Assembly (NCBI GenBank): GCA_028287665.1
Contig: JAQBPF010000155.1
Span: forward strand, 1 to 13,475
DNA: 13,475 nt
Reading direction: 5' to 3'
Origin: Deinococcus sp.
GTDB taxonomy: Bacteria; Deinococcota; Deinococci; Deinococcales; Deinococcaceae
Part shown: piece after piece, positions 1 to 11,773 of the stretch
Layout: the number at the start of each line of letters is the position of its first letter
Numbering within the stretch: the stretch's first letter is position 1
Made by a program: the position numbers and the translations under genes
The notes under the pieces: generated by a model
The model's input: only the letters and a program-made list of their open reading frames with translations
Database searches by the model: none
What the model was told of the DNA's origin: nothing

Positions 1-719
1 TCGGCCACTTTCAGGCTCGCACCACCGACCAGGGCACCATTGACATTCGGCTTGGCGCAAATGCTGGCGATATTGTCGGGCTTCACGCTGCCGCCGTACA
101 AAATCTGGATGTTCTCGGCCGCCTCACCGTAGAGGGTTCGCAACTCCGCACGAATGGCGGCGGCCAATTCCTCGGCGTCATCGGCGGTGGCGGTTTTGCC
201 CGTGCCAATGGCCCAGACGGGTTCATAGGCCACCACGACATCGGTGCCCACGCCTGCCAGGCTGCCGCGCAACTGGGCCAGCGTGTACGGCACCTGCTCG
301 CCCCGTTCGCGCACATCCAGCCCTTCACCCACACACACGATGGGCGTCAGGCCACCTGCCTGAGCCTGTGCTGCTTTGGCCGCCACCACTGCGTCGGTCT
401 CATGGTGATATTCGCGCCGCTCGCTGTGGCCCACGACGGCGTATTTCGCGCCCACATCCTTCAGCATGGCCGCGCTGATCTCGCCCGTGTACGCGCCCGA
501 TGCGTGGGCCGAGACATCCTGACCGCCGATGGCGACGCCGGAATCTTTCAGAAACCATGACAGGGCTTGCAGGTTGATGGCCGGGGCCATGATCGCCAGT
601 TCGGCGTCCCCCAGTTTGGACTCACTCAGGGCCAGCTTGGTTTTCAGTTCCTCGGCCCAGGCCTGGGCTTCCGAGGGCGTTTTGTTCATCTTCCAGTTCA
701 GTGCGAGCAGGTTATTCAT
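1..719 (-). CDS. tpiA: Triosephosphate isomerase, C-terminal end cut by window edge
   Basis: Interconverts dihydroxyacetone phosphate and glyceraldehyde 3-phosphate in cytosolic glycolysis and gluconeogenesis. The frame from the ATG at 719 gives 239 complete codons and then leaves the window without a stop. Family members are about 245-255 residues, so only a few residues are missing. Seen directly: the N-terminal substrate-binding NWK (Asn8, Lys10), GHSERR with the catalytic His at residue 98, [10 protein letters not shown] with the catalytic Glu at 166, YGGSVKPDN at 208-216 and the phosphate-loop GALVGGAS at 228-235. All catalytic residues are present. The start codon overlaps the stop of the preceding NIPSNAP gene (ATGA), so translation is probably coupled. 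It is the last gene visible in the pgk-NIPSNAP-tpiA unit. Identity is certain; only the exact C-terminus is unknown. Confidence 0.98.
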   Translation of the reverse strand, partial: MNNLLALNWKMNKTPSEAQAWAEELKTKLALSESKLGDAELAIMAPAINLQALSWFLKDSGVAIGGQDVSAHASGAYTGEISAAMLKDVGAKYAVVGHSERREYHHETDAVVAAKAAQAQAGGLTPIVCVGEGLDVRERGEQVPYTLAQLRGSLAGVGTDVVVAYEPVWAIGTGKTATADDAEELAAAIRAELRTLYGEAAENIQILYGGSVKPDNIASICAKPNVNGALVGGASLKVA

Positions 720-1032
720 TGCGGCTCCATTCCGTCCAGGACGGGTCTTAAAAAGGTGCGGTCATAGCGGTGCATCAGTTCAGGCACTTCCTTGAAGAGT
801 GCCTGACAGACCGGATCGGCTGCCGACGCTTCCCGGTACGTCTCATACGCGGCAAGGCTGGCAAACGTAAACAGCGCGTAGGCCACGTCGCTCGCGCCCT
901 CGGACGGCATGAAATACCCGTGATGCTGCCCACCGAACCTGCCCACGAGCGTGATCCATTTGCGCCCGTAGACCTCAAACTCGGCCTCGCGGCCTGCCTT
1001 CAATTCGTAGCGCAAGAAACAAGTGACAGGCG

Positions 1033-1036
<4 letters not shown>
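716..1036 (-). CDS. NIPSNAP family protein, probable ATA start
   Basis: Small protein of the NIPSNAP/dimeric alpha-beta barrel group; biochemical role unknown. The core matches the family pattern: a first strand [10 protein letters not shown], a helix [18 protein letters not shown], then [10 protein letters not shown], and a C-terminal [13 protein letters not shown] at 1015 could start a 99-residue product, but it has no Shine-Dalgarno and would remove the beginning of the first strand. In the same frame, an ATA at 1036 sits 7 bases after a perfect GGAGG (1048-1044) and gives 106 residues beginning (M)[10 protein letters not shown]. That ATA overlaps the pgk TAA as ATAA. I therefore chose 1036; no ATG, GTG or other TTG in this frame fits. 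The stop overlaps the tpiA ATG. Its place between two glycolytic genes, coupled on both sides, suggests stoichiometric co-expression. The family call is firm, the start is inferred. Confidence 0.82.
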
Positions 1037-2202
<1,166 letters not shown>

Positions 2203-2338
2203 GGTTGCTCCTTTAAGCTGGATTGAGCTTTCTGTGATGACCTGCAGCACGCAGCCGAAGGTCAGACCATCAGGCCCGTCTCTCTTCCTGTCTGTCAGCA
2301 GATCACAACCCATCCGGCTTTCGACCGTGATGGCCTGC

Positions 2339-2351
2339 TGTATGACATACA
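2339..2351. repeat. 13-bp palindrome TGTATGACATACA
   Basis: Perfect inverted repeat, TGTATG and CATACA around one base, lying immediately downstream of the gap terminator and touching its T-tract on the minus strand, about 140 bases before the pgk start. It could be an operator for the pgk unit or only part of the terminator tail. No regulator is known to me for this sequence. Confidence 0.4.
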
Positions 2352-2396
2352 AAATGGGCCACGGGCCAGAGCGTTTCTGCTCAAGGCCCATAGCCC
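2351..2396 (-). terminator. Intrinsic terminator after gap
   Basis: On the minus strand, a stem of 12 continuous pairs (three G-U-type), GGGCTATGGGCC with GGCCCGTGGCCC, is extended by GAGC/GCTC across a small interior loop and closed by the loop AGAAAC. It is followed at once by ATTTT. It begins 17 bases beyond the gap stop. It should end gap transcripts and separate gap from pgk, or attenuate read-through into pgk. Confidence 0.82.
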
Positions 2397-2412
2397 ATCC
2401 TTCAAAGCTTGC

Positions 2413-3481
<1,069 letters not shown>

Positions 3482-3609
3482 GGACCACGCATGGCGGAGT
3501 CTACTCTACCCAGTCAACCCCGGCTTCGTGTCTTCTGGACACCAACGTATCTTTAGACCGAGTTCAATCCAGAGTTGCCGGGAAACACCTGTGCTGCACG
3601 GTCGTGGCC

Positions 3610-4761
3610 TCAGGTTGCCAGGGCGTCGGCGTTCAGGATGCCGCCTGCCACGGTGCGTGCATAGGCGTCCAGATAGCGCGGCACGATCTGATTGGGGTGA
3701 AAACGTGTGGTGGCGGCGTGCCGGGCTGCCGCGCCCATGCGGCCATACAGTTCCCTGTCCCGCAGCACCCGCAGCGCGGCGTCGGCCATCGCGTCCACAT
3801 CGCCCACGTCGGCCAGGAACCCGGTCACGCCTTCGTCCACCACTTCCGGAATGCCCCCGGCGCGGGTGGCCACCACGGGCACCTCGCAGCTCATGGCTTC
3901 CAGCGCGGCCAGCCCAAAGCTTTCATTGCTGCTGGGCAGCAAAAACAGGTCGCTGATGCCCAGCACCGTCTGAACGTCGGGAAATGATCCCAAGAAATGC
4001 GTGCGGCCAATGACACCCAGGGTCTTGGCCAACTCGAACGCTCTGGGCCGCTCTGGGCCGTCTCCGATCATCAGCAGGCGGGCCGGAATCTCGGAGGCCA
4101 CCCGCGCAAAAATCTCGATCACGTCTTCTGCACGCTTCACGGGCCGGAAGTTGCTGACATGCACCAGCAGGGCCTCGTCGGGGTGGGCAAAACGGGCGCG
4201 CACGGTGGGGTCGGTAATCCGCACAAACCGTCCAGCGTCCACAAAGTTGTGAATCACCTCTATTTCCCGGTCAATGCCGAACAGTTCCCGCGTCTGGTCG
4301 GCCAGAAACTGCGATACCGCCGTCACATGGTCGCTGCGTTCGATGGCGTGCCGGGTGGTGTGCCGGAAGGCAGGTTCCGCGCCCACCAGCGTCACGTCGG
4401 TGCCGTGCAGCGTGGTCATCACCCGTGTTTTGCCCGTAATGGCCCGTGCATGAATGGCCGCCGTCGCGTGCGGAATGGCGTAGTGCGCGTGCGTCAGCTC
4501 CACGCCTTTTTCCAGAATGACCTCGGTGAGGGTGTTGGCCGCCGCCAGTTCGGGGTAGGGCTGATCGAACAGGGCGTAGGCAAAGCCGCTGACCTGATGA
4601 AAGAACGGCCCCTGCACGCCGCCGTGCCCGGAAAGTCGGAATGGTTGCGCCGACCCGACGAAATGCACCTCGTGGCCCGCTTGCGCCACCATCAGCCCCA
4701 GTTCGGTGGCCACCACGCCCGACCCGCCCGCGCTGGCATGACAGAGCACGGCTACCTTCAA
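3610..4761 (-). CDS. bshA: N-acetyl-alpha-D-glucosaminyl L-malate synthase BshA
   Basis: Family 4 glycosyltransferase that joins GlcNAc from UDP-GlcNAc to L-malate, the first step of bacillithiol synthesis in the cytosol. The 383-residue product has the usual length. Diagnostic features: the N-terminal loop [12 protein letters not shown] (11-22), HAHYAIPHA (91-99), [11 protein letters not shown] (117-127), SNFRPVKR (203-210), a GDGPER segment near 233-238, and the C-terminal nucleotide-sugar motif E-x7-E in ESFGLAALE (Glu280, Glu288), followed by GGIPEVV. The start is a TTG at 4761, 6 bases after GGAG; no better start lies near it. The gene diverges from degV, and a TATACT box lies 65 bases upstream. 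Bacillithiol is the thiol known for Deinococcus and Firmicutes, which agrees with the taxonomic impression. No other bsh gene is in the window. Confidence 0.95.
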   Translation of the reverse strand: MKVAVLCHASAGGSGVVATELGLMVAQAGHEVHFVGSAQPFRLSGHGGVQGPFFHQVSGFAYALFDQPYPELAAANTLTEVILEKGVELTHAHYAIPHATAAIHARAITGKTRVMTTLHGTDVTLVGAEPAFRHTTRHAIERSDHVTAVSQFLADQTRELFGIDREIEVIHNFVDAGRFVRITDPTVRARFAHPDEALLVHVSNFRPVKRAEDVIEIFARVASEIPARLLMIGDGPERPRAFELAKTLGVIGRTHFLGSFPDVQTVLGISDLFLLPSSNESFGLAALEAMSCEVPVVATRAGGIPEVVDEGVTGFLADVGDVDAMADAALRVLRDRELYGRMGAAARHAATTRFHPNQIVPRYLDAYARTVAGGILNADALAT

Positions 4762-4825
4762 CGGCGGCTCCGGTCTGCCCAGAAGGCATCAGAAAAAGAT
4801 AAGAAAAGGAACGTCATGACTGGGG

Positions 4826-4831
4826 AGTATA
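4826..4831 (-). promoter_or_regulatory. Candidate -10 box for bshA
   Basis: TATACT on the minus strand, 65 bases before the TTG start of bshA, matches the sigma-A consensus at 5 of 6 positions. A TTGACA is present at 4860-4855, but its 23-base spacing is too long for a normal pair, so the -35 is unclear. Confidence 0.45.
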
Positions 4832-4980
4832 GGAGCAGTCCAAGGTCACAAGCGTGTCAACAGCAGCTCAGGTGGGCTTTTGATTTCCTAAAGGAAGCTG
4901 CCTGGCCCGTGCGCCGCCCCCCACCCCCACTGCATGAGGCCCAAAAGTCTCTTCCCTGACGGTACACGGCGGGAATCGCA

Positions 4981-5009
4981 CGGACAGCCTCTACGCCGAC
5001 GCCTAGGCT
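4981..5009 (+). promoter_or_regulatory. Candidate degV promoter giving a near-leaderless mRNA
   Basis: CGGACA (4981-4986) and TAGGCT (5004-5009) are separated by exactly 17 bases. The -10 fits the TAnnnT pattern and lies only 10 bases before the degV ATG at 5020, which has no Shine-Dalgarno. Transcription would start a few bases before, or at, the ATG. Leaderless genes with such a box are common in Deinococcus. Confidence 0.5.
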
Positions 5010-5019
5010 CATCGGTACT

Positions 5020-5865
5020 ATGCTTGCTGTACTCACGGACTCCACATGTGATCTTCACCCCGACGTTGCCCGCACCCTGGGTATCCAGACTGTCTCTCTG
5101 AGTGTTCAACTGGGCGACCGCTCGCTGCTCGACTGGCAGGAAGTCGACCCTGACGCGGTATACGACCACCTCCGCTCCGGCGGCAGCGTATCCACCCAGC
5201 CGGTGACCACCCTGGCTTTTGAAGCAGCCTACCGCGATCTCCTCAAGACGCACGAGCAGATCGTCAGCATTCATATCTCCGGCCAGTTGTCGGAAACGGT
5301 GCAGCATGCCCGCGAGGCCGCCGAGCGCCTAGGAGCCAAAGACCGCATTCATATCGTCGATTCGGGGCTGGCCTCTGCGCCTCTGGCTGAGGCCGTGATC
5401 GCCGCCCGTGACGCCGTGTCCGCCGGAGGCACCGCCGAGACTGCCCGCCGGGCCGTGGAACACGTACGCCACAACCTGCACGCCGAATTTACCGTTCCCA
5501 GCCTGGAATACCTGCGCCGGGGCGGGCGCATTGGCCGTGCTCAGGAGTTTTTTGGAAATATGCTGGGCATGCGGCCCGTGCTGGCCTTTATGGGCGGCGA
5601 ACTGAAGGCCACCCGCCGCGTGCGGGCCACCGGGGCCACTCAGGACCTGCTGGGCACCCTCAAAGAACGCTTTGGCGACACGCCTCTGAGCGTGGCCATC
5701 GTGCATGCTGGACGCGATCCAGGGCGAATTGCAGAACTCCGCAGCGCCATGACGGCCAGCGGCCTCAATGTTGTCAGGGGCCGCATGCAACTGATGGGAC
5801 CGGTGGTAGGAGCCCATGTCGGCCCCGGCACCTACGGTTTTATGGCGCGGCCCGCCGAGGCGTGA
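5020..5865 (+). CDS. DegV family (fatty acid-binding, FakB-like) protein
   Basis: DegV proteins bind one fatty acid; those that work as FakB present it to the kinase FakA, producing acyl-phosphate for phospholipid synthesis. The 281-residue product has normal length. Seen: N-terminal TDSTCDL (6-12), the ligand-site SVSTQP (56-61), [11 protein letters not shown] (85-95), VDS (113-115), [18 protein letters not shown] (162-179) and C-terminal [14 protein letters not shown] (260-273). The SGQLSET loop replaces the usual SGLSGT, a mild variation. The ATG at 5020 has no recognisable Shine-Dalgarno, consistent with the promoter placed directly before it. fakA is not in the window, so whether this copy serves lipid uptake cannot be decided. 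It converges with ileS on a long hairpin. Confidence 0.92.
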   Translation: MLAVLTDSTCDLHPDVARTLGIQTVSLSVQLGDRSLLDWQEVDPDAVYDHLRSGGSVSTQPVTTLAFEAAYRDLLKTHEQIVSIHISGQLSETVQHAREAAERLGAKDRIHIVDSGLASAPLAEAVIAARDAVSAGGTAETARRAVEHVRHNLHAEFTVPSLEYLRRGGRIGRAQEFFGNMLGMRPVLAFMGGELKATRRVRATGATQDLLGTLKERFGDTPLSVAIVHAGRDPGRIAELRSAMTASGLNVVRGRMQLMGPVVGAHVGPGTYGFMARPAEA

Positions 5866-5893
5866 GGACCGGGGTGGGCAGAACGTAGGAACA

Positions 5894-5933
5894 GAGAAGG
5901 GGGCCAGAGCGTGGATGCTCTGGCCCCCTTCTC
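5894..5933. terminator. Bidirectional terminator between degV and ileS
   Basis: A perfect 17-bp inverted repeat, GAGAAGGGGGCCAGAGC and its complement, encloses the loop GTGGAT. It lies between the stops of two convergent genes, 28 bases after degV and 9 bases after ileS. There is no proper T-tract on either side (GTTCTCG on plus, TGTTCC on minus), so it may act as a stem-only terminator or as a 3' end protector. Confidence 0.7.
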
Positions 5934-5942
5934 GTTCTCGCT

Positions 5943-9215
<3,273 letters not shown>

Positions 9216-9288
9216 GGGATGTCCTTTTGATTGGGGCTGAGGGGTTGAGTGGTGCGGAGCAGGCTCTAGGGGGACGGAGAGTCAGGAT

Positions 9289-9325
9289 TTTGGCGTGGGA
9301 TTGCTGTTCCCAGACTGCCGCCAAA
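9289..9325 (-). other. Bulged hairpin between cupin gene and ileS
   Basis: On the minus strand, TTTGGCG and TGGGA pair with TCCCA and CGCCAAA as a 12-bp stem with a 6-base bulge (GCAGTC) and a 7-base loop. It starts two bases after the cupin stop and has no T-tract. It could set relative mRNA stability or weakly attenuate ileS; the structure is seen, the role is a guess. Confidence 0.35.
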
Positions 9326-9326
9326 G

Positions 9327-9671
9327 TCAATCCACGATGAACAACCTCGCGCCCGCTGCCCCCGTGCTGGAGCGGTGGGCCTCGGCGCCGTCGGCCACCT
9401 GATAGCTCATGCCTGCGCGGAGGGTAAAGGTGCGGCCATCCTCCAGCTCGGTCAGCAATTCGCCGTGCAGCACGAACAGCACATGCCCCTTGCTGCACCA
9501 GTGGTCGGCCAGATACCCGGCGCTGTAGTCCACCAGCCGGACCCGAACGCGGTTGTCGTCTGGTCCAAAATACTGTGTGCGCCAGCTGGCCTCACCCCTT
9601 TCTCCAGGATGTCGGGTGGGCGCAAGAGCGGCCCAGTCGGTGACGCCAAACGGAATATCGGTCAGGTGCAT
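9327..9671 (-). CDS. DHCW-motif cupin fold protein
   Basis: Small single-domain cupin of 114 residues; substrate unknown. Seen: YLADHWCSKGHVLFVLHGEL (residues 53-72), holding the DHWC motif (56-59) and His63, then an acidic turn ELEDGRTFTLRAGMSYQVADG and AHRSST (98-103), whose His99 completes a plausible metal-binding set. This order is that of the DHCW-motif cupin family. The frame is open further upstream to 9773, but that part crosses the T-box terminator. The ATG at 9671 follows GAGG with 7 bases and begins MHLTDIPFGVTDW, which looks genuine. It is the first gene after the Ile T-box and 111 bases before ileS, so it should be induced by isoleucine starvation together with ileS. A link to branched-chain amino acid metabolism is only suggested by this position. 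Confidence 0.88.
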   Translation of the reverse strand: MHLTDIPFGVTDWAALAPTRHPGERGEASWRTQYFGPDDNRVRVRLVDYSAGYLADHWCSKGHVLFVLHGELLTELEDGRTFTLRAGMSYQVADGAEAHRSSTGAAGARLFIVD

Positions 9672-9708
9672 ACGGAAACCTCGGAGAGCAGAAGGGATCG
9701 GGCGGCAC

Positions 9709-9748
9709 AAAAAAACGGCACGCCACAGCGGAATGCTGGGACGCGCCG
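9709..9748 (-). terminator. T-box attenuator terminator
   Basis: On the minus strand CGGCGCGTCCCAGC pairs with GCTGTGGCGTGCCG (14 positions, one mismatch) around the loop ATTCC and is followed directly by seven Ts (9715-9709). Its 5' arm contains GCGTCCCA, which the T-box antiterminator also needs, so the two structures exclude each other. Confidence 0.92.
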
Positions 9749-9960
9749 TGAGTACGGTGAGGCGTGGTACCACCCAACTTCACCCCATCAGGGGTCTCGT
9801 TGCGGCCCTCTGTCGGGGGGGGTCCGGGGCGGTCTAATGGGTTCCTGAATCAGAAACTGTTCTTCGCCCAGCGCGGAAGGAGATCTTCGGCGGGTGCGGC
9901 TGGCATCAGGCTTTCACCGTCCCTGACTCGCTGGAGCTGCCCTGCGCCCTCTACTGGCCT
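9709..9960 (-). promoter_or_regulatory. T-box riboswitch, probable isoleucine (ATC) specifier
   Basis: The minus strand carries the T-box landmarks in order. These are GGCCAGTAGAGG at the stem I base (9959-9948), AGCGAG (9932-9927) with the distal loop GGTGAAAG (9918-9911) in a TCAGG/CCTGA stem, and GAAGATCTCC with the probable specifier ATC (9884-9882). A GTTTCTG/CAGGAAC hairpin and a CCCC/GGGG stem III follow. The antiterminator 5' part is TTGGG-TGGTACC-ACGC (9776-9762), with the tRNA-acceptor bulge at 9772-9766. GCGTCCCA (9744-9737) can pair with TGGG...ACGC to form the antiterminator, or with the 3' arm to form the terminator. ATC is an Ile codon and ileS lies downstream, so uncharged tRNA-Ile should prevent termination. 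Boundaries are approximate. Confidence 0.9.
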
Positions 9961-10014
9961 TACGTTCGCTGCGGTGTTGTGGCCTCAACTCATGCGGCAG
10001 TCGGGGCAATGCTC

Positions 10015-10044
10015 ATGGTAGGGCGGCATGATGGCAGCGGTCAA
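10015..10044 (-). promoter_or_regulatory. Candidate promoter of the T-box - cupin - ileS unit
   Basis: TTGACC (10044-10039) and TACCAT (10020-10015) on the minus strand, 18 bases apart, are close to the sigma-A consensus (5 and 4 of 6). Transcription would begin near 10008, about 50 bases before stem I of the T-box. It is the best-matching pair I found in front of the leader. Confidence 0.5.
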
Positions 10045-10269
10045 TGCGTCAGATGACTCAGCCCGGTCATTTGGGCCCATTGCCAGACATCTCTACCCGC
10101 CCGTCCCGCTTGTGGGTATGCTAGGCCTACGGAACAACAGCAGTGGAGCAGGTGCCGAATGTCGGCCTTCCCGTCTCCCCGTCTCGTTTGCCGTATTCGG
10201 CCTGCCGCCAGCGGTGGGGCAGCCTCCGCTACTGACAACTTGGTCATGGATTCCTGAACAGGTTGCGCT

Positions 10270-10275
10270 TACAAT
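10270..10275 (+). promoter_or_regulatory. Candidate -10 box for rho
   Basis: TACAAT matches the -10 consensus at 5 of 6 positions and lies 21 bases before the start of the short leader ORF. No clear -35 is found at 16-18 bases upstream. Confidence 0.35.
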
Positions 10276-10295
10276 TCCCTACAGGGAGTGAGAAC

Positions 10296-10412
10296 ATGAA
10301 ATTTTTCACACGCAGGGCGGTGCTCGCAGAGTGGGGAGCCGCTGGCTTTCAAAGAGAACGTTCAATCAGAACCGCCAGGGTCGGGCCGCACCTTAAAGGA
10401 ACGCGCCTATGA
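10296..10412 (+). CDS. Possible 38-residue leader ORF overlapping rho
   Basis: An ORF that begins MKFFTRRAVLAEWGAAGF and ends at a TGA that overlaps the rho ATG (ATGA, 10409-10412). It has a Shine-Dalgarno (GGGAG at 10284-10288, 7-base spacer) and follows a TACAAT box at a suitable distance. The product is basic, with no recognised domain; codons such as AGA, CTA and CTT are less typical than in neighbouring genes, so it may not be selected for its protein. Rho is autoregulated in its leader in other bacteria, and a short leader ORF (rhoL) is known in E. coli, but I see no similarity in sequence. Translation through this ORF would occupy the mRNA up to rho and could hinder Rho loading. This is an inference. 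Confidence 0.45.
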   Translation: MKFFTRRAVLAEWGAAGFQRERSIRTARVGPHLKGTRL

Positions 10413-11689
10413 CGGACGTTCAGTCTCAGCCAGCCCTACCGTTTCACGAGTTGCAACAAAAGATTTTGCCTGAACTGCACCTGATTGCTGCCGAATACGG
10501 CATCGAGAATTACCGCAAGCTCAAGAAAGATACGTTGTCGCTGGCCATCATGGAGCGGCAGGCGGACCGTGACGGGCAGGTGCTGGCACGCGGGATTCTG
10601 GAAATCAGCGCCGATGGCTACGGCTTCCTTCAATCCGATCTGCTCGACCCCGCCTCCCGCAGTGTGCTGGTCACGGCGGGCGTCATCAAGCAGTTTCACC
10701 TGCGGACCGGCGACGAGGTCATTGGCCGCGCCCGCAAGCCCCGCGAAAACGAGCGTTACGGTTCGCTGATTCAGGTGGAAGCCGTCAACGGCCTCGACCC
10801 CGAAGCGGCCCGCCGCCGCCCCCGCTTCGACGACCTCACGCCGACCTTCCCTGACATTCAACTGGTCCTGGAAGAACCCGGCACCGATGACGGCCTGAGC
10901 CTGCGCGTCGTGGATCTGCTGGTGCCGATTGGCCGGGGCCAGCGTGCCCTGATCGTTGCGCCGCCCAAGGCAGGCAAGACCACACTGCTCAAAAAGATCG
11001 CCAACTCCATCGTCCGCAACTACCCCGACGTGACCGTGATGGTGTTGCTGGTCGATGAGCGCCCCGAAGAAGTGACCGACTTCCGCGAAAGCGTGCAGGG
11101 CGCTCAGGTGATCGCCTCGACCTTCGACGAGCCGCCTCAGCATCATGTCCGGGTGGCCGAATTTGTGCACGAACGCGCCCGCCGCATTGTGGAAGAGGGC
11201 GGTCACGTGGTGATCTTGCTCGATTCCATTACCCGCCTCGCCCGCGCCAACAACCTCGTGACGCCCCCCACCGGGCGCACCCTGTCGGGCGGCCTGGACA
11301 GTAACGCCCTGCACTGGCCCAAACGCTTTCTGGGCGCGGCCCGCAACATCCGGGAGGGCGGCAGTCTGACCATTCTGGCCACGGCACTGGTCGAAACCGG
11401 CAGCCGCATGGACGACGTGATCTTCGAGGAATTCAAGGGCACGGGCAACGCCGAACTGGTGCTCAGCCGCCGCCTCGAAGAACGCCGCATCTTCCCGGCC
11501 ATGGACATCCTGAAATCGGGAACCCGCCGCGAGGAACTGCTGCTTCAGCCCGAAGTCCTGAAAAAGATGTGGCTGATGCGGAAAGTCATCAGCGATATGG
11601 ACCCCGCCGACGCCATGGAAATGCTGCTGGGCCGCATGGGCAAAACCCGCAACAACGTCGAGTTTTTGCAGGCCCTGGCAGGCGGCTGA
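10409..11689 (+). CDS. rho: Transcription termination factor Rho
   Basis: Hexameric RNA-dependent ATPase that loads on untranslated RNA and releases RNA polymerase. The 426-residue product has family length. Seen: an N-terminal helical part, the cold-shock-like RNA-binding domain with [15 protein letters not shown] (61-75), Walker A APPKAGKT (184-191), DERPEE (216-221), Walker B VVILLDS (267-273) followed by ITRLARA, the Q loop around [17 protein letters not shown] (293-309), the R loop EEFKGTGN (340-347), and the typical C-terminal [20 protein letters not shown]. The position often occupied by Arg or Lys in ALH-x-PKRF is Trp here; Thermus-type proteins also differ at this site. The ATG has AAAGGA 8 bases upstream. 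There is no long acidic or Asn-rich insert. A short overlapping ORF precedes it; the M23 gene follows 84 bases later. Confidence 0.98.
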   Translation: MTDVQSQPALPFHELQQKILPELHLIAAEYGIENYRKLKKDTLSLAIMERQADRDGQVLARGILEISADGYGFLQSDLLDPASRSVLVTAGVIKQFHLRTGDEVIGRARKPRENERYGSLIQVEAVNGLDPEAARRRPRFDDLTPTFPDIQLVLEEPGTDDGLSLRVVDLLVPIGRGQRALIVAPPKAGKTTLLKKIANSIVRNYPDVTVMVLLVDERPEEVTDFRESVQGAQVIASTFDEPPQHHVRVAEFVHERARRIVEEGGHVVILLDSITRLARANNLVTPPTGRTLSGGLDSNALHWPKRFLGAARNIREGGSLTILATALVETGSRMDDVIFEEFKGTGNAELVLSRRLEERRIFPAMDILKSGTRREELLLQPEVLKKMWLMRKVISDMDPADAMEMLLGRMGKTRNNVEFLQALAGG

Positions 11690-11722
11690 TCCTCTGCCTG
11701 TTCCTGCCGTTCCTTCTTTCTC

Positions 11723-11751
11723 GCCGCCTGTTCCCCATGTGGGCAGGCGGC
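11723..11751 (+). repeat. Inverted repeat between rho and the M23 gene
   Basis: GCCGCCTG and CAGGCGGC, a perfect 8-bp pair with a 13-base loop. The right arm, as GGCAGGCGGC, also occurs at the end of rho (around 11678-11687), so the left arm could pair with either copy. No T-tract follows, so I do not call it an intrinsic terminator. Confidence 0.4.
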
Positions 11752-11773
11752 AGCCCATGACCGGAGTTTGTTA

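Larger units (their letters stand above)
9672..10408. other. Divergent regulatory spacer between cupin gene and rho
   Basis: 737 bases between divergent genes. It holds, on the minus strand, a promoter (10044-10015) and a T-box leader ending in a terminator (9960-9709), and on the plus strand a TACAAT box (10270-10275) and a short leader ORF before rho. Between 10045 and 10260 I see no gene I can support. It contains only a 7-bp inverted repeat (GCCGAAT/ATTCGGC) and a TATGCT box on the plus strand near 10117 without a good -35. Confidence 0.6.

Noticed and set aside
3482..3609. TTGACT and nearby TAGACT/TAAAGA boxes as a gap promoter
   Set aside because: No pair has 16-18 base spacing with acceptable matches, so I did not annotate a promoter.
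9761..9774. T-box-like GGCGTGGTACCACC read on the plus strand
   Set aside because: GGTACC is palindromic, so both strands look similar. Only the minus strand has the stem I landmarks, the antiterminator partner and the T7 terminator in the right order.
9375..9848. Plus-strand open frame across the cupin gene and T-box
   Set aside because: It runs antisense to the cupin motifs and into the T-box leader; its composition looks random.
10153..10200. GCCGAAT/ATTCGGC inverted repeat upstream of rho
   Set aside because: Seven base pairs with a loop of more than 30 bases in GC-rich DNA is expected by chance.
10028..10291. 87-codon plus-strand open frame before rho
   Set aside because: It covers the promoter region of the T-box unit, has low-complexity composition and no family resemblance; no supporting ribosome site.
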